In this document: in pieces, positions 36,262 through 47,800 of the stretch | Numbering within the stretch: the first letter of the stretch is position 1 | How the letters are laid out: every line of letters begins with the position of its first letter | DNA from: Streptomyces flaveolus | GTDB lineage: Bacteria; Actinomycetota; Actinomycetes; Streptomycetales; Streptomycetaceae | Assembly (NCBI RefSeq): GCF_014648815.1 | Contig: NZ_BMRV01000006.1 | Coordinates: 186,001-250,000, forward strand | Length of the DNA: 64,000 nucleotides | Direction of reading: 5' to 3' | The notes under the pieces: model-generated | What the model saw: only the letters and a program-made list of their open reading frames with translations | Database searches by the model: none | Told to the model about the DNA's origin: nothing | Made by a program: the position numbers and the translations under genes

Positions 36262-37638
36262 TCAGCCGGGCGTGATCTTCACCGTCCACGCCCCCGACAC
36301 CGTGCGCCCCTCCACCTCGACCCGTACGCCGTCCCCCGGCACCGTGAAGCTCTCGCCGAGGCCCACCGGGGCGTCCGCGAGCGGTGGGTAGACCGAGTCC
36401 TCCCAGCAGGCCTCCGTGTGCGGGTGGGCGTCGATCACCTCGATCGGCCCGCCCCCGGACGCCGCCCCGCCGCGCACCCGGTACACCAGCACCCCCGCGC
36501 GGCAGGCGTCGGCGTCGTTGCCCACCGGCCCCCGCGCCTCGAAGGCGAGCGCGCTGTCGGCCCCGGTGCGGACCACGGCCAGCTTGGTGCCCCGCCCGAG
36601 GCCGAAGGCCGGCGCACCGGCGGCCCCCGTCACGACCACGCCGGGTCCCGCGCCGAGCGGCTCCAGGGTCAGCCGGGTCGGTCCGCTGCCGCGGACGCAC
36701 GCCACCTGCCGGGGCCGCAGCCAGCCCAGCTTCCACTTGTGCCAGCCGAACAGGTCGGGTGCCAGCCCGAACTGGCTGCCCATCAGGTCCCAGTCGCCGA
36801 CGTACGTGTCCCAGTCGCCCTTGCCGTCGGCGGGCCGGTGGTACAGGTCGGGCAGGTCGAAGACGTGCCCGGTCTCGTGGGCCAGCACCAGCCGGTCCGG
36901 CGGATGGTTCTCGAACACCGTGACGACCCGCCGGAGGTCGGTGCCGTCGGCCCGCATCGGGGAGTCCAGGTTGACGACCTTCGTGGCGTCGGAGTCGACG
37001 CCGGGGGCGTCCGGGTCGGCGACGAAGTAGACGATGTCGTAGCGGGAGAAGTCCACGTGCGGATCGGCGGCGGCGAGCGCGTCGCGCAGATAGGCCGCCC
37101 GGTGCTCGGGGCTCCAGTCACGCCGTATGTCGTACGCCGTCGACGGCTTCGGCATGGGGATCCAGTCCCGCAGGGGGTGCGGGCGGAGCGTGAACGCGCC
37201 GTAGGAGGCGCGCCGGAAGAAGCGGGTGGTGGCCGGGAAGTGGTCGGCGGCCAGTTCGGCCGGTGCGGTCAGCGGCTGGGAGTCCGGGAAGGACAGGAAC
37301 ACCATCACGGCGTCCAGCGCGCGGGCCGGGCGCGGATAGGCGGCGTTCCAGGTGTCGAGGCCCTCCGAGTGGTGGGCCACGGTGCGCCGGAGCGCGCAGG
37401 GCTCCGGGGAGAAGGGCTCGGCGACCGAGGGGGCGCTGATCAGGGAGGTCGCGGCGAGCGCCGACATGGTGGTGCACACCGCGGCCGTGCTGCGCAGCCT
37501 GGGCCGGGCCGTCTCCGTCACCCGGCGGCTCGCGCCGAGGCCCTTGAGGGCCTCGCGGGGAAGTCGCCTCAGGGGGAGCTGGCGCGGCACATCGACCTCC
37601 GGGTGCGGTTCGCGGGACACCGCACCCAGCTTGTGCAT
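36262..37638 (-). CDS. Secreted M6-type metalloprotease
   Basis: A protein of about 458 aa starting MHKLGAVSREP. It has a long Arg-rich n-region and a hydrophobic signal core (STAAVCTTMSALAATSLISAPSVA). The zinc site HETGHVFDLPDLYH fits the HExxHxxxxxH pattern of M6 (immune inhibitor A-like) peptidases, with upstream MVFLSFPDSQP and downstream WDLMGSQFGLAPDLFGWHKWKLGW family blocks. The C-terminal part is a beta domain. The start is uncertain, because the ribosome site before ATG 37638 is weak and the frame remains open to 37794. Confidence 0.85.
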   Translation of the reverse strand: MHKLGAVSREPHPEVDVPRQLPLRRLPREALKGLGASRRVTETARPRLRSTAAVCTTMSALAATSLISAPSVAEPFSPEPCALRRTVAHHSEGLDTWNAAYPRPARALDAVMVFLSFPDSQPLTAPAELAADHFPATTRFFRRASYGAFTLRPHPLRDWIPMPKPSTAYDIRRDWSPEHRAAYLRDALAAADPHVDFSRYDIVYFVADPDAPGVDSDATKVVNLDSPMRADGTDLRRVVTVFENHPPDRLVLAHETGHVFDLPDLYHRPADGKGDWDTYVGDWDLMGSQFGLAPDLFGWHKWKLGWLRPRQVACVRGSGPTRLTLEPLGAGPGVVVTGAAGAPAFGLGRGTKLAVVRTGADSALAFEARGPVGNDADACRAGVLVYRVRGGAASGGGPIEVIDAHPHTEACWEDSVYPPLADAPVGLGESFTVPGDGVRVEVEGRTVSGAWTVKITPG

Positions 37639-37921
37639 ATTTGTCGTACTGCGCCCTGTTCGCCTGCACCGGATGGGTGAGCCGCGCGAGATTGCGCCGG
37701 AGTGCGCCGGAGCCGACACCCCGGACCATGCACGGAACGTCACGACTGGTCGGAGGCTTGACGAAGCCGTCCAGAGGTGAGCAGAAACGATCACCCGGAG
37801 GGCTCACTCGGTCCGGAAAGCGGCTCGACGGCTGGAAGGGCCCCGGGCCAGCCTCTATGATCGGCACACTTTCCTGCACGGACACAGACGGACCGAGATC
37901 GAGGCACTGCGGGAGCAAGCG

Positions 37922-39759
37922 GTGAACGGAACCTCCGAAGGGCCGGCGCCCGTGGCAGACCTCGACCGGTCGGCCGTCACGGACAGTGACATCGAGCTGG
38001 CTGCACGTACCGGGCCCCCGACCTACCGCGAGGTGTTCACGGCCGCCCCGCTCGCGATGGCCGTCGTGGACCCCGAGGGCCTGGTCGTCAGCGCCAACGA
38101 CACGCTGGGCACGCTGCTCGGCACCGACCCCGACGCCCTGGCCGGCTGCGCGGCGGCCGACCTGGTCGACCTCGCGTCCGACACGGGCACCTGGCAGGCG
38201 TACCGCGAGGTGCTGTCCGGCCGGCAGCCCCGGCTGCGCTGCACCCGGCGCCTGAAGCGGGCCGACGGCCACTCCCTGTGGGCCCAGGTCACCGTGGCAC
38301 CGCTGGCCGGAGACGCGCCCGGCCTGCTGCTCTCGGTCTCCGACATCAGCGCCCGGCGCGAACTCCAGGCTCGGCTGCGCCACCTCCAGATGCACGACCC
38401 GGTGACCCGGCTGCCCAACCGCGCCCTGTTCTTCGAGCGGCTGACGGCCGCGCTGGAGGCGGAGTCGTACGAGCAGGGCGGCACCGGCCGGGTCGGCCTG
38501 TGCTACCTGGACCTGGACGGTTTCAAGGCCGTCAACGACACCCTCGGACACCGCGTCGGCGACCGGCTGCTGGCCGCCGTCGCCGAGCGGCTCACGCGCT
38601 GCGCCGAGGAGGCCGGGGGCACGCGGGCCGGCGTACCGCTGGTGGCCCGCCTCGGCGGCGACGAGTTCGCCCTGCTGGTGGAGGACTCCACGGGCACCGA
38701 GCAGCTCGCCGACCTCGCCGAGTCCGTGCTGGCCGCCCTCCAGGAGCCGTTCGAGCTCTCCGGCCGCCGTCTGTCGGTCACCGCGTCGGTCGGTGTGGTC
38801 GAGCGGCACACCGCCGGGACGACGCCCACCGCCCTGATGCAGGCGGCCGACACGACCCTGTACTGGGCCAAGGCCGACGGCCGGGCCCGCTGGACGCTGT
38901 TCGACCCCGAGCGCAACGCCAGCCGCATGACCCGCCAGGCCCTCGCCGCCACGCTCCGCCCGGCCATCGACCGCGGCGAGTTCGCCCTCGAGTACCAGCC
39001 GCTGGTGGGCATGGACGACGGCCGGGTGCGGGGCGTCGAGGCGCTCATCCGCTGGAATCATCCTCAGTTCGGCGTACTTGCGCCGAATCGGTTCATCGCA
39101 CTGGCGGAAGAGGACGGCTCGATCGTCCCGCTGGGCCGCTGGATCCTGCGCACGGCCTGCCGGCAGGCCCGCCGCTGGCAGCTCGACCACCCCGACGAGC
39201 CGCCCATCTTCGTCAGCGTCAACGTGGCGGTCCGCCAGGTCTGGGACTCCGACCTCGTGGCGGACGTGGCGGCGGCCCTGGAGGAGACGGGCCTCGCCCC
39301 GCACCTGCTCCAGCTGGAGCTGACGGAGTCCGCGGTGATGGGCTCGGCGGGCCGGCCGCTCCAGGTGCTGAAGGCGCTGAGCGACATGGGCGTCCACATC
39401 GCCATCGACGACTTCGGCACCGGCTACTCGAACCTGGCCTACCTCAGCCGGCTGCCGGTGTCAGTGCTGAAGCTGGACGGCGCCTTCGTCCGGGGCTTCC
39501 AGTACGCCGGGGTCACCGACACCGCCGACGCGTCCGACGCCGCCACGGCGAACCCGGCCGACGAGGTCATCGTCGAGGCGATGGTCCAGCTCGCCCACCG
39601 GCTCGGCCTGACCGTCACCGCCGAGTGCGTGGAGACCTCGGACCAGGCGAGCCGGCTGCGCCGCATCGGCTGCGACACCGGCCAGGGCTGGCTGTACTCC
39701 CGGCCGGTGGCGCCGGACCGCATCTCCGCACTGCTGGGCTCCTCCGGGACGCCCGGGGT

Positions 39760-39784
<25 letters not shown>
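37922..39784 (+). CDS. cdgA: CdgA, PAS-GGDEF-EAL cyclic-di-GMP protein
   Basis: A 620-aa cytoplasmic protein. A PAS domain (about residues 35-150) is followed by a GGDEF domain (about 158-325) with intact GGDEF at 245-249, and an EAL domain (about 345-610) with EAL at 373-375 ([11 protein letters not shown]). Both catalytic motifs look intact, so it could make and degrade c-di-GMP. No RxxD inhibitory site precedes GGDEF. The gene matches CdgA, a known BldD target affecting development. A BldD-like inverted repeat lies just inside the coding region (37976-37990). The start is GTG 37922. It converges with and overlaps the LLM oxidoreductase gene by 25 bp. Confidence 0.88.
37976..37990. promoter_or_regulatory. 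Candidate BldD box
   Basis: GTCACGGACAGTGAC contains TCAC-N5-GTGA and matches NTNACNC(A/T)GNGTNAN at all but the two central C/G positions. It lies 54-68 bp inside cdgA. Confidence 0.5.
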
Positions 39785-40860
<1,076 letters not shown>

Positions 40861-40922
40861 GGTGGGGTGCCTCCTGTTGTCGTGCCGGGTCGCTGCGCGG
40901 GCTAACAGGAGAGTGCCTCCGG

Positions 40923-41831
40923 TTATTCCCCGGAAGGGCGCCGGTGCTCACCCCCGAAGGCCGATCGGCAGTGCGCGAGCAGCTCGCGCACCGCGGGGCC
41001 GGCCGCACTCGCCCAGATCAGGGCGAGCACCCCCGGCGTCTCCACGTCCTCGATGGTGCGGGCGGTGAGGCGGTCGCGGTGGGCGGCGGCCATCGAGGCG
41101 CTGAGGACGGCGACGCCGAGGCCGCGGGCGGCCAGGCCGGCGATGGCGTCCGCGGCGCTGGCCTGCAGCGCGATCGCCGGCTGGAAGCCCTGACCGGCGC
41201 ACGCCCGGTCGAACACGGCGCGCAGGCCGGTGCCCGGCGGCATGCAGATCACCGGGTGGTCGGCCAGGTCGCGCAGCACGACCCGCCGCCGCCGCGCCAA
41301 GGGGTGCCCGGGCGGGACCGCCACGACGAGTCGTTCGCTGATGATCGTCCGCGCTTCCAGGTCCTCGGGAGCTGCCGCCGCCGCTCCGACGAGGGCCAGA
41401 TCGAGGGCCCCCGTGCGCACCCCGTCCGCGAGCCGGTCGGAACCGTCCTCCAGCAGGGAGAGCTCCACGCCCGGATGCGCCTCGTGGAAGGCCTCGAGGG
41501 CGTCGAACAGCGGGTCGAGGGTGCAGCCGATGACCATGCCGACGGCGAGCCGGCCGCGGATCAGGTCGGTCACCTCGCCCACCGCCTGACCGACCGACCC
41601 GGCCGCGGCCAGTGCGGCGCGGGCGTGTTCGAGCGCGGCCTTCCCGGCGACGGTGAGGGTGACGGCGCGGGCCGACCGGTCGAACAGGTCGGCGCCGAGT
41701 TCCCGCTCCAGCCGGCGGATCTGGGCGCTGACGCCGGACTGGCTGATGTGCACCCGCTCGGCGGCACGGGTGAAGTTCCGCTCCTCGGCGACCGCGACGA
41801 AGTACTCGAGCTGCCTCAGTTCCATAACCAT
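40923..41831 (-). CDS. LysR-family transcriptional regulator
   Basis: A 302-aa regulator. The N-terminal winged HTH is typical ([42 protein letters not shown]). The effector-binding domain follows ([36 protein letters not shown]). ATG 41825 (MELRQ) is an equally likely start. The AT-richer gap to the divergent SnoaL-like gene (41832-41921) is the probable binding site, and the LLM oxidoreductase downstream is the probable second target. Confidence 0.9.
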   Translation of the reverse strand: MVMELRQLEYFVAVAEERNFTRAAERVHISQSGVSAQIRRLERELGADLFDRSARAVTLTVAGKAALEHARAALAAAGSVGQAVGEVTDLIRGRLAVGMVIGCTLDPLFDALEAFHEAHPGVELSLLEDGSDRLADGVRTGALDLALVGAAAAAPEDLEARTIISERLVVAVPPGHPLARRRRVVLRDLADHPVICMPPGTGLRAVFDRACAGQGFQPAIALQASAADAIAGLAARGLGVAVLSASMAAAHRDRLTARTIEDVETPGVLALIWASAAGPAVRELLAHCRSAFGGEHRRPSGE

Positions 41832-41921
41832 AGATTCTAGTTCTGAGAAATATTATCTGTTGGACTTCTCGCCGGAAGGCGACGACGCTGGACGGCACGA
41901 GAGACCGACGTAGGAGGAACC

Positions 41922-42287
41922 GTGCCGGAGTACGAGAAGGCCATGCGACCCGAGGACATCACCCGTCTGTTCGTCGAGCGGTCCAACGCCGGTGACGCGG
42001 CCGGGGTGGCCGCGCTGTACGAGGAGGACGCGGTGGTGGCCTACCCGCCCGGCGAGCGGACGGTGGGGCGGGAGGCGATCCGTGCGCTGTGGGAGAAGGT
42101 GCTGGCCAACGCTCCCCGCTTCGAGCCGGAGCAGCCGCTGCCCACGCTGATCAGCGGCGACCTCGCCCTCACCTCGACCCCGCCGAAGGACGGGTCCGGG
42201 GCGCGGGCGCAGGTCGTGCGGCGCCAGCCCGACGGAAGCTGGCTGCGCGTGCTCGACCAGCCGGAGTTCGTCCCGCCCGCTCGCTGA
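41922..42287 (+). CDS. SnoaL/NTF2-like protein
   Basis: A 121-aa protein with the small cone-shaped NTF2/SnoaL fold: EDITRLFVERSNAGDAAGVAALYEEDAVVAYPPGERTVGREAIRALWEKVL, then beta strands ending WLRVLDQPEF. The GTG start at 41922 has AGGAGGA 5 nt upstream. The family includes ketosteroid-isomerase-like enzymes and DUF4440-type proteins; no specific reaction can be assigned. It is divergent from the LysR gene, which probably regulates it. Confidence 0.82.
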   Translation: MPEYEKAMRPEDITRLFVERSNAGDAAGVAALYEEDAVVAYPPGERTVGREAIRALWEKVLANAPRFEPEQPLPTLISGDLALTSTPPKDGSGARAQVVRRQPDGSWLRVLDQPEFVPPAR

Positions 42288-42308
42288 GATCCGCGGCCGG
42301 CGCCGCCG

Positions 42309-44180
42309 TCACCCGAGGTGCGACCAGCCGAAGACGGCGTAGCCCTCGCCCTCGCGGGGCGCCCTGCTCCACGAACGGGTGGTGAAGCGGTGCAGGGCGC
42401 CGTCGGTGAGGGCGAAACGGGGCAGGGACAGGGCGAACTCGCTCTCCAGGGCGGCCAGCAGGCGCCGCTCGCCCTCCTCACCGGTCACGCCCCCGAACAG
42501 CCGGGCCGGGTCCAGGGGTTCGGGGATCTCTCCGTCGCGCTCGATCTCCTCGCCCCGCACCGTGAAGGCGAACAGCTCCCGGCCCCGTTCCGCCACCGAC
42601 AGGTGCACCACCTGCTCCGTGTGCGACCGGGCGGGATGCGCCCACAGCGTCACACAGCGGCCCCGTGCCGAGGCCGCCGCGGCGGGGGAGACGAAGAACC
42701 GGTCGGCCGCCACGGCCGCGGGGGCCACCTCGAAGCCGAACGCCCACCCGGACGCCGTCCGTCCCACGGAGAGCCGCGCCGGATCCTTCCAGAGGTCCGT
42801 GCTCCCCGGCCCCGGGAAGCGGTGCGCGGTGACGCGCTCCCAGGGCCCGACGGGCTGCGGACTCAGCCCCTCGCCGTCCGGCTCGCCGATCAGGGCGGGC
42901 AGGCCGGCCGGTTCGACGCCCTCCACCCACAGGCACCGGTAGCCGGCGCGTACGGGGTCCGGGGCGTCGTCCACCAGCCAGCGCAGTCCCGGCGGGTCCA
43001 CGTCGGGCGCGGGCTCCGGCGCCGGGCCGTCGCGGCCCGCGCGGGGCGTGGACAGCAGTTCCCGCCAGCGTTCGGGCGTGACCGCGCGCCCCAGGACGGA
43101 GTCGGCCGTCAGGCCCACCGGCGTCACCAGGTCCGGGCCCGGCGGCGACCAGGACGGCACGGCCGCCCGGATCGTCCGCCACGCCCCGTCCACGTCGCCC
43201 CAGCGCGCCGCCTCCCGGGCCTCGGCCACCGCCCGGCCGAACGCCCCGCCGGGCTCGTACCGATAGGCGCCGTCCAGGACCCGGGCGACGAAGTCGTCCG
43301 CCGCCGCCCGCATCCCGTCGTCGGTCTCGCAGCCGAGGGCGAGGGTCCCCAGGGACTCCCGGTACCGATTGTCCTCCACGTGCGCCGCCGCCAGGACCGG
43401 CAGCAGTTCGCCGATGTAGCGGGGGTCGGTCACCAGGCCGGCGAAGGCGAAGCGCAGGTTCCTCGCCGGGCGGGTCGTCAGCTGCCGCAGCAGCGCCGCG
43501 GCTCCCGGGCGGCCGAACGACCGGGCCTCGGTGAGCAGTTCGCGGGCCGTCTCCCAGTTCCCGCGCAGCGCTTCCTCCCTGGCCCGCTCGACGTCGGCGT
43601 CCCGGGCGCGGGTGGTGTCGTTCTCGAACCCGGGCACGGAAGCGGCCCGGTCCGCGTGGAACGAGCGGTACCGGGCCTCCATGTAGGCCCGGAAGGACGG
43701 GTAGCGGTCCGGGAACTCGCCGCTCCAGCCCTTGTACACGTACAGCGCCCATTCGCCGTCCGCGCCGACGTCCCCGGGGTCGAGCAGGGCGTGCGACATG
43801 TCCGACTCCGTCTCCAGCCGCAGCGCCCGCCGCCACATGCCGGCCATCAGACGGTCCTCGTCGGTCGAGCGCTCGTCCAGCAGCTCCTCGTAGGTCTCCG
43901 TGTGCCCGTACTGGTCCCCGAACCAGTCGATCTCCCGGGCACCGCCCAGCCGGTACACCTCCGCGGTGGCGTCCACCCACCATCCGTCGGAGGCGGCCAG
44001 GAACTCCCGGTACGAGGGCGGCAGTCGGGTGCCGAGCCGCCGCTCGGCCGCCGCGATCGCGTCCTCCGGGGCGGGCGGCTCCCCCAGCCGCTCCCGCTGG
44101 GTCCCTTGCTCGTCCGGGACCCATTCCGCCTGCCAACGCCCCAGGAATGCACGCCAGTCGAAGCCGCCGTCCGTCGTCAT
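42309..44180 (-). CDS. SMI1/KNR4 (SUKH) domain protein
   Basis: A 623-aa protein. The N-terminal SMI1/KNR4 domain (about residues 30-175: AIAAAERRLGTRLPPSYREFLAASDGWW, IDWFGDQYG, ALYVYKGWSGEF) is the SUKH fold often used as immunity protein in bacterial toxin systems. A helical repeat-like middle (about 185-300) and a large unassigned C-terminal region follow. ATG 44180 is preferred (AGGA 8 nt upstream) over ATG 44189/44210. I see no adjacent polymorphic toxin, so an immunity role is only a possibility. Confidence 0.75.
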   Translation of the reverse strand: MTTDGGFDWRAFLGRWQAEWVPDEQGTQRERLGEPPAPEDAIAAAERRLGTRLPPSYREFLAASDGWWVDATAEVYRLGGAREIDWFGDQYGHTETYEELLDERSTDEDRLMAGMWRRALRLETESDMSHALLDPGDVGADGEWALYVYKGWSGEFPDRYPSFRAYMEARYRSFHADRAASVPGFENDTTRARDADVERAREEALRGNWETARELLTEARSFGRPGAAALLRQLTTRPARNLRFAFAGLVTDPRYIGELLPVLAAAHVEDNRYRESLGTLALGCETDDGMRAAADDFVARVLDGAYRYEPGGAFGRAVAEAREAARWGDVDGAWRTIRAAVPSWSPPGPDLVTPVGLTADSVLGRAVTPERWRELLSTPRAGRDGPAPEPAPDVDPPGLRWLVDDAPDPVRAGYRCLWVEGVEPAGLPALIGEPDGEGLSPQPVGPWERVTAHRFPGPGSTDLWKDPARLSVGRTASGWAFGFEVAPAAVAADRFFVSPAAAASARGRCVTLWAHPARSHTEQVVHLSVAERGRELFAFTVRGEEIERDGEIPEPLDPARLFGGVTGEEGERRLLAALESEFALSLPRFALTDGALHRFTTRSWSRAPREGEGYAVFGWSHLG

Positions 44181-44193
44181 GCCGGGCATCCTG

Positions 44194-44670
44194 TCACCCG
44201 GCACCGACAACGGGGCGTCGGACCAGCCAGCGGCCGTCGCGCATCAGCTCGCGACCGGTCAGCTCGTTCGCCTCGCGCCAGGCCTGGACCCGGCGCGGGA
44301 CGATCCGGAACCACCGGTACGGCGTGGCCGACGCCCGCGGGTCGAAACCGGTGCGCTCGGCGAACCGGTCGGCCCGCCGCGGCGGCAGTGCGCCGAGGTC
44401 CAGGACCTCGACCGCACCGTCGATCACGGTGACGTCCCGGGTGTGGCCGAGCGCCAGCCGGACGACCCGGCCGGCGGCCAGGTTCCTGCCGGTGGGACTG
44501 TCCGCCGGCGTGGCCACCAGCAGCGCCTCGCCGTCCCAGTCGAAGGACAGCGGTACGAGGTACGGGGCACCGTCCGCCGACGCGCTGGCCACCCAGACGT
44601 CGACGTCGTGGGCGAGCCGGTGCTCGGTGTCCTCGCGGCGCTGGGCGCGGGAGCGGGGTGCGGCGCTCAT
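44194..44670 (-). CDS. Pyridoxamine-5'-phosphate-oxidase-family protein
   Basis: A 158-aa split-barrel flavin- or F420-binding protein (DVDVWVASASADGAPYLVPLSFDWDGEALLVAT, GRNLAAGRVVRLALGHTRDVTVIDG, YRWFRIVPRRVQAWREANEL). The family includes FMN- and F420-dependent reductases; the substrate is unknown. GGAGTGACC immediately precedes ATG 44670. Its promoter region closely resembles that of the gene at 48073-48519 and shares the inverted repeat CCGTG-N5-CACGG with it, so the regulator at 44803 probably controls both. Confidence 0.85.
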   Translation of the reverse strand: MSAAPRSRAQRREDTEHRLAHDVDVWVASASADGAPYLVPLSFDWDGEALLVATPADSPTGRNLAAGRVVRLALGHTRDVTVIDGAVEVLDLGALPPRRADRFAERTGFDPRASATPYRWFRIVPRRVQAWREANELTGRELMRDGRWLVRRPVVGAG

Positions 44671-44764
44671 GGTCACTCCTGTGGGTCGCGGGTCACGACC
44701 ACCCGGTCCGGGCCGGGCGGGTCGCCGTGACCGGAGCCTCTCCCGGCCGGGGTGCGGGCCGCCT

Positions 44765-44779
44765 CCGTGCCCGCCACGG
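44765..44779. promoter_or_regulatory. Candidate operator A of the NB-ARC regulator
   Basis: CCGTGCCCGCCACGG, followed by AAAACGCCAC, lies 95 bp upstream of the flavin-barrel gene (-) and 24 bp before the regulator gene (+). The same arrangement recurs at 48616-48630. Confidence 0.6.
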
Positions 44780-44802
44780 AAAACGCCACGGATAATGAGC
44801 CG

Positions 44803-47800
44803 GTGACCAGTCCAGGGATATCGGCGCGGGAAGCGGAAGTGCTCGCACTGCTCGGGGAGCACCTGAGCAACGCGGAGATGGCGGCCCGGCTGGTCCTCTC
44901 CGTCCGCACCGTCGAGTCGCACGTCTCCTCGCTGCTGCGCAAGTTGCACCTGCCGGACCGGCGGGCGCTCGCCCGGCACGCGGCCGAGGTGGCCCGCGCC
45001 GAGCGGTCCCGCTCCGCACCGGCCCTGCCGGCTCCGTTGACGGCGTTCATCGGCCGGGTGCGGGAGCGGGGTGAGCTCGCCGAGGCGGTGCGGGCGCACC
45101 GGCTGGTGACCGTGACCGGTCCGGGCGGGGTGGGCAAGACGCGTCTCGCACTGGCCGTGGCGGCGGACCTGGCCGGTGACTTCGCGGACGGGGTGTGGTT
45201 CGTCGACCTCGTCCCGGTCACCGAGCCGGACCGGGTGGGCGCGGCGGTCGCGGCGGCCGTGGGCGTGGGCGAGCAGCCGGGGCGCGGCGTCGACGACGCG
45301 GTGCTGGCCGCGCTGGCGGATCACCGGGCGCTGCTGGTGCTGGACAACTGCGAGCAGGTCCGCGACGGGGTGGCGCCGTTCCTGGAGCGGCTGCTCGCGG
45401 CCTGTCCGGGGCTGCGGGTGCTGGTGACGAGCCGGGCCCGGCTGATGGTGCCGTTCGAACGGGTCCTCCCGGTCCCGCCGCTGTCGCGGGACGGAGGGGA
45501 CGCGTCGGAGGCGGTGGCGCTGTTCACGGACCGGGCCGCCGCCGTCGGGCAGCCGCCCGGCCCGGCGGTGAGCGACGGGGTCGTGGCCGTCTGCGAACGG
45601 CTCGGCGGCGTGGCGCTGGCGATCGAGCTGGCGGCGGCACGGTGGTCCACGCTGGGCCTGGACGGCCTGACGGCCGGTCTCTCCGATCCGCTGCGGATCC
45701 TCACCGGCGGGTCCCGCGCCGACGACCGGCACCGGTCGCTGCGGGCGGTACTGGACTGGAGCCACGACCTGCTGGACCCGTGGGACCAGGCGCTGCTGCG
45801 CCGGGTGTCGGTGTTCGTCACCCCGTTCACCGCGGAGGCGGCCACGGAGGTCGCGGGATTCGCCACCGGCGCGTCCGCAGGAGCCGCGTGCACCGCCGAC
45901 GCGGGCGCCGAGGCCACAGGATGCACCGCCGGCCCGGGCGCCGACACCGCCGGATGCACCGCCGACCACGGCGCCGACGCCGACGGACAAACCACCGGAG
46001 CCGCCGAACCCGCCGCCGGGGCGGGTACCGACGTCACCGGGCCCACCGCCGCCCCGACCACCCGCACCACCGCCGGACAAGCCACCGAACCCACCGAACC
46101 CACCGAGCCGGCCGTCGACCCGGCCACCGGAGTCACCGGACTGGCCGCCGACCCGGCCACCCAAGCCACCCGCACCACCGCCGCACAAGCCACCGAAGCC
46201 CCCGAACCGGCCGCCGGGCCGGCCACCCGAGTCACCGGACTGGCCCTCGACCCGGCCACCGAGGTCCCGGGGCTCGCCGTCGGCGCGGGTGCCGGAGTGA
46301 CCGGAGGCAACGACGCCGCCGGACCCGTCCCGCTGGACCCCGCCGCCGTCGTCGACGGGCTCGGCAGGCTCGCTGAGCAGAGCCTGCTCGCCGTGACGCC
46401 GTCGGCGGCCGGTACCCGGTACCAGGCGCTGGAGACCATCCGCCAGTACGGGACCGAGCGGCTCGTCGACGCCGGTGAGCTGACCGAGGTGCGCGCCCGC
46501 CACCTGACCTGGTGCCTGGCCGCCGCGTCCGCCCTGGAGGACACGTCGGGCGCGGACTGGCGGGCCCGTTTCGACGCGTCGGCGGACGACCTCCGGGCCG
46601 CTCTCGCCTGGGCCGCCGGCCGTCCGGAGCGGCGGGCGGACGCCCACCGTCTCGCCCTGTCGCTGGCCGGACTGGCCTTCTCCCGCACCCTGCTCGGCGA
46701 GGCCCAGCAGCGGTACGAGCAGGCGGCCGCCCTCGCCGGCGACGACGCGGCTGCCGCGGCACTGCGGCAGGCCGCCGCGGTGGCCGGGTGCCGCAGGCTC
46801 GGCGACGACATGTACCGGCTGCACCGCGCCGCCGCGGAGGCCGCCCGCCGGGCCGGGGACCGCGCGGGTGCGTGCCGCGACCTGGCCGCGGCGGCCACCG
46901 TCGCCTACCGCTTCTCCACCCTGTTCTCGCGGATTCCCCCGGTGGGGGAAGTCACCGCCCTCCTCGCCGAGGCGCGCGACCTGGCCGACGGCACCCCCGC
47001 GACCGAGGCGGCCGTCGCGCTGGCCGAGGCGGCGGTGCTCTGCGACGCGTACGGCGCGCTCCAGGGCGCCGCGCAGAACACCGTGGACGACACCGTCGTA
47101 CGCGCCGAACAGGCCGTCGCGCTCGCCCGGCGCACGGGTGACCCGGTGGCGGAGTCCGCCGCCCTGGACGCGCTGTCCGGCGCCCGGAGCTGGGCCGGTG
47201 ACGCCTTCGCCGGCGCGGCGGCCGCCCGGCGCCGGGTCGGCGTCCTGGCTTCCCTCGCCCCCGCCCCCGCCCGTACGCACGAGTCGATGGACGCCCTCGC
47301 CATGGCCGCCGGCACCGCCCTCGGCGTGGGCGCGCTGCCGGACGCCCGGCGATGGGGCAGACAGCTCGCCGACCACCCGCTGCTGGCCGAGGCGGGACAC
47401 CACGCCACGGCATGGCTGCTGGCCGCGGACGCGTTCGCCGGGCACGGCGACGAGGTGCTCGGCCGCAGTACGCGGTTCCTCGACGCGTGGGAGCACAGTG
47501 GCCGCCGGCCGTCGCTGTCCCTGGGCGCCGCGGCCGCGTCGGTCGCCATGGTGCACGGCCTGCGCGGCGAGCACGACGAACGGGCGTCCTGGCTGACGGT
47601 CGTCGGCCAGGCGGACACGGCCCCGGAGCAGCACCGTCTCGGCTACGGGGCGGTGCTCGACGGCATGGTCCTGCTCCACCACGGCGACGCCGAGGCGGCG
47701 CTGGAGCGGCTCGCCCCGGACCCCGGTGAGGTGTGGAAGTGGGTGTGCTGGATCTGGCTGCACTGGTACGTGGCCCTCAGGGCGGAGGCGGCGGTGCTCG

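Noticed and set aside
44752..44802. Upstream GTG as start of the NB-ARC regulator
   Set aside because: The extra 17 residues precede the HTH without a ribosome site and would put the candidate operator A inside the coding sequence. GTG 44803 is preferred, though not proven.
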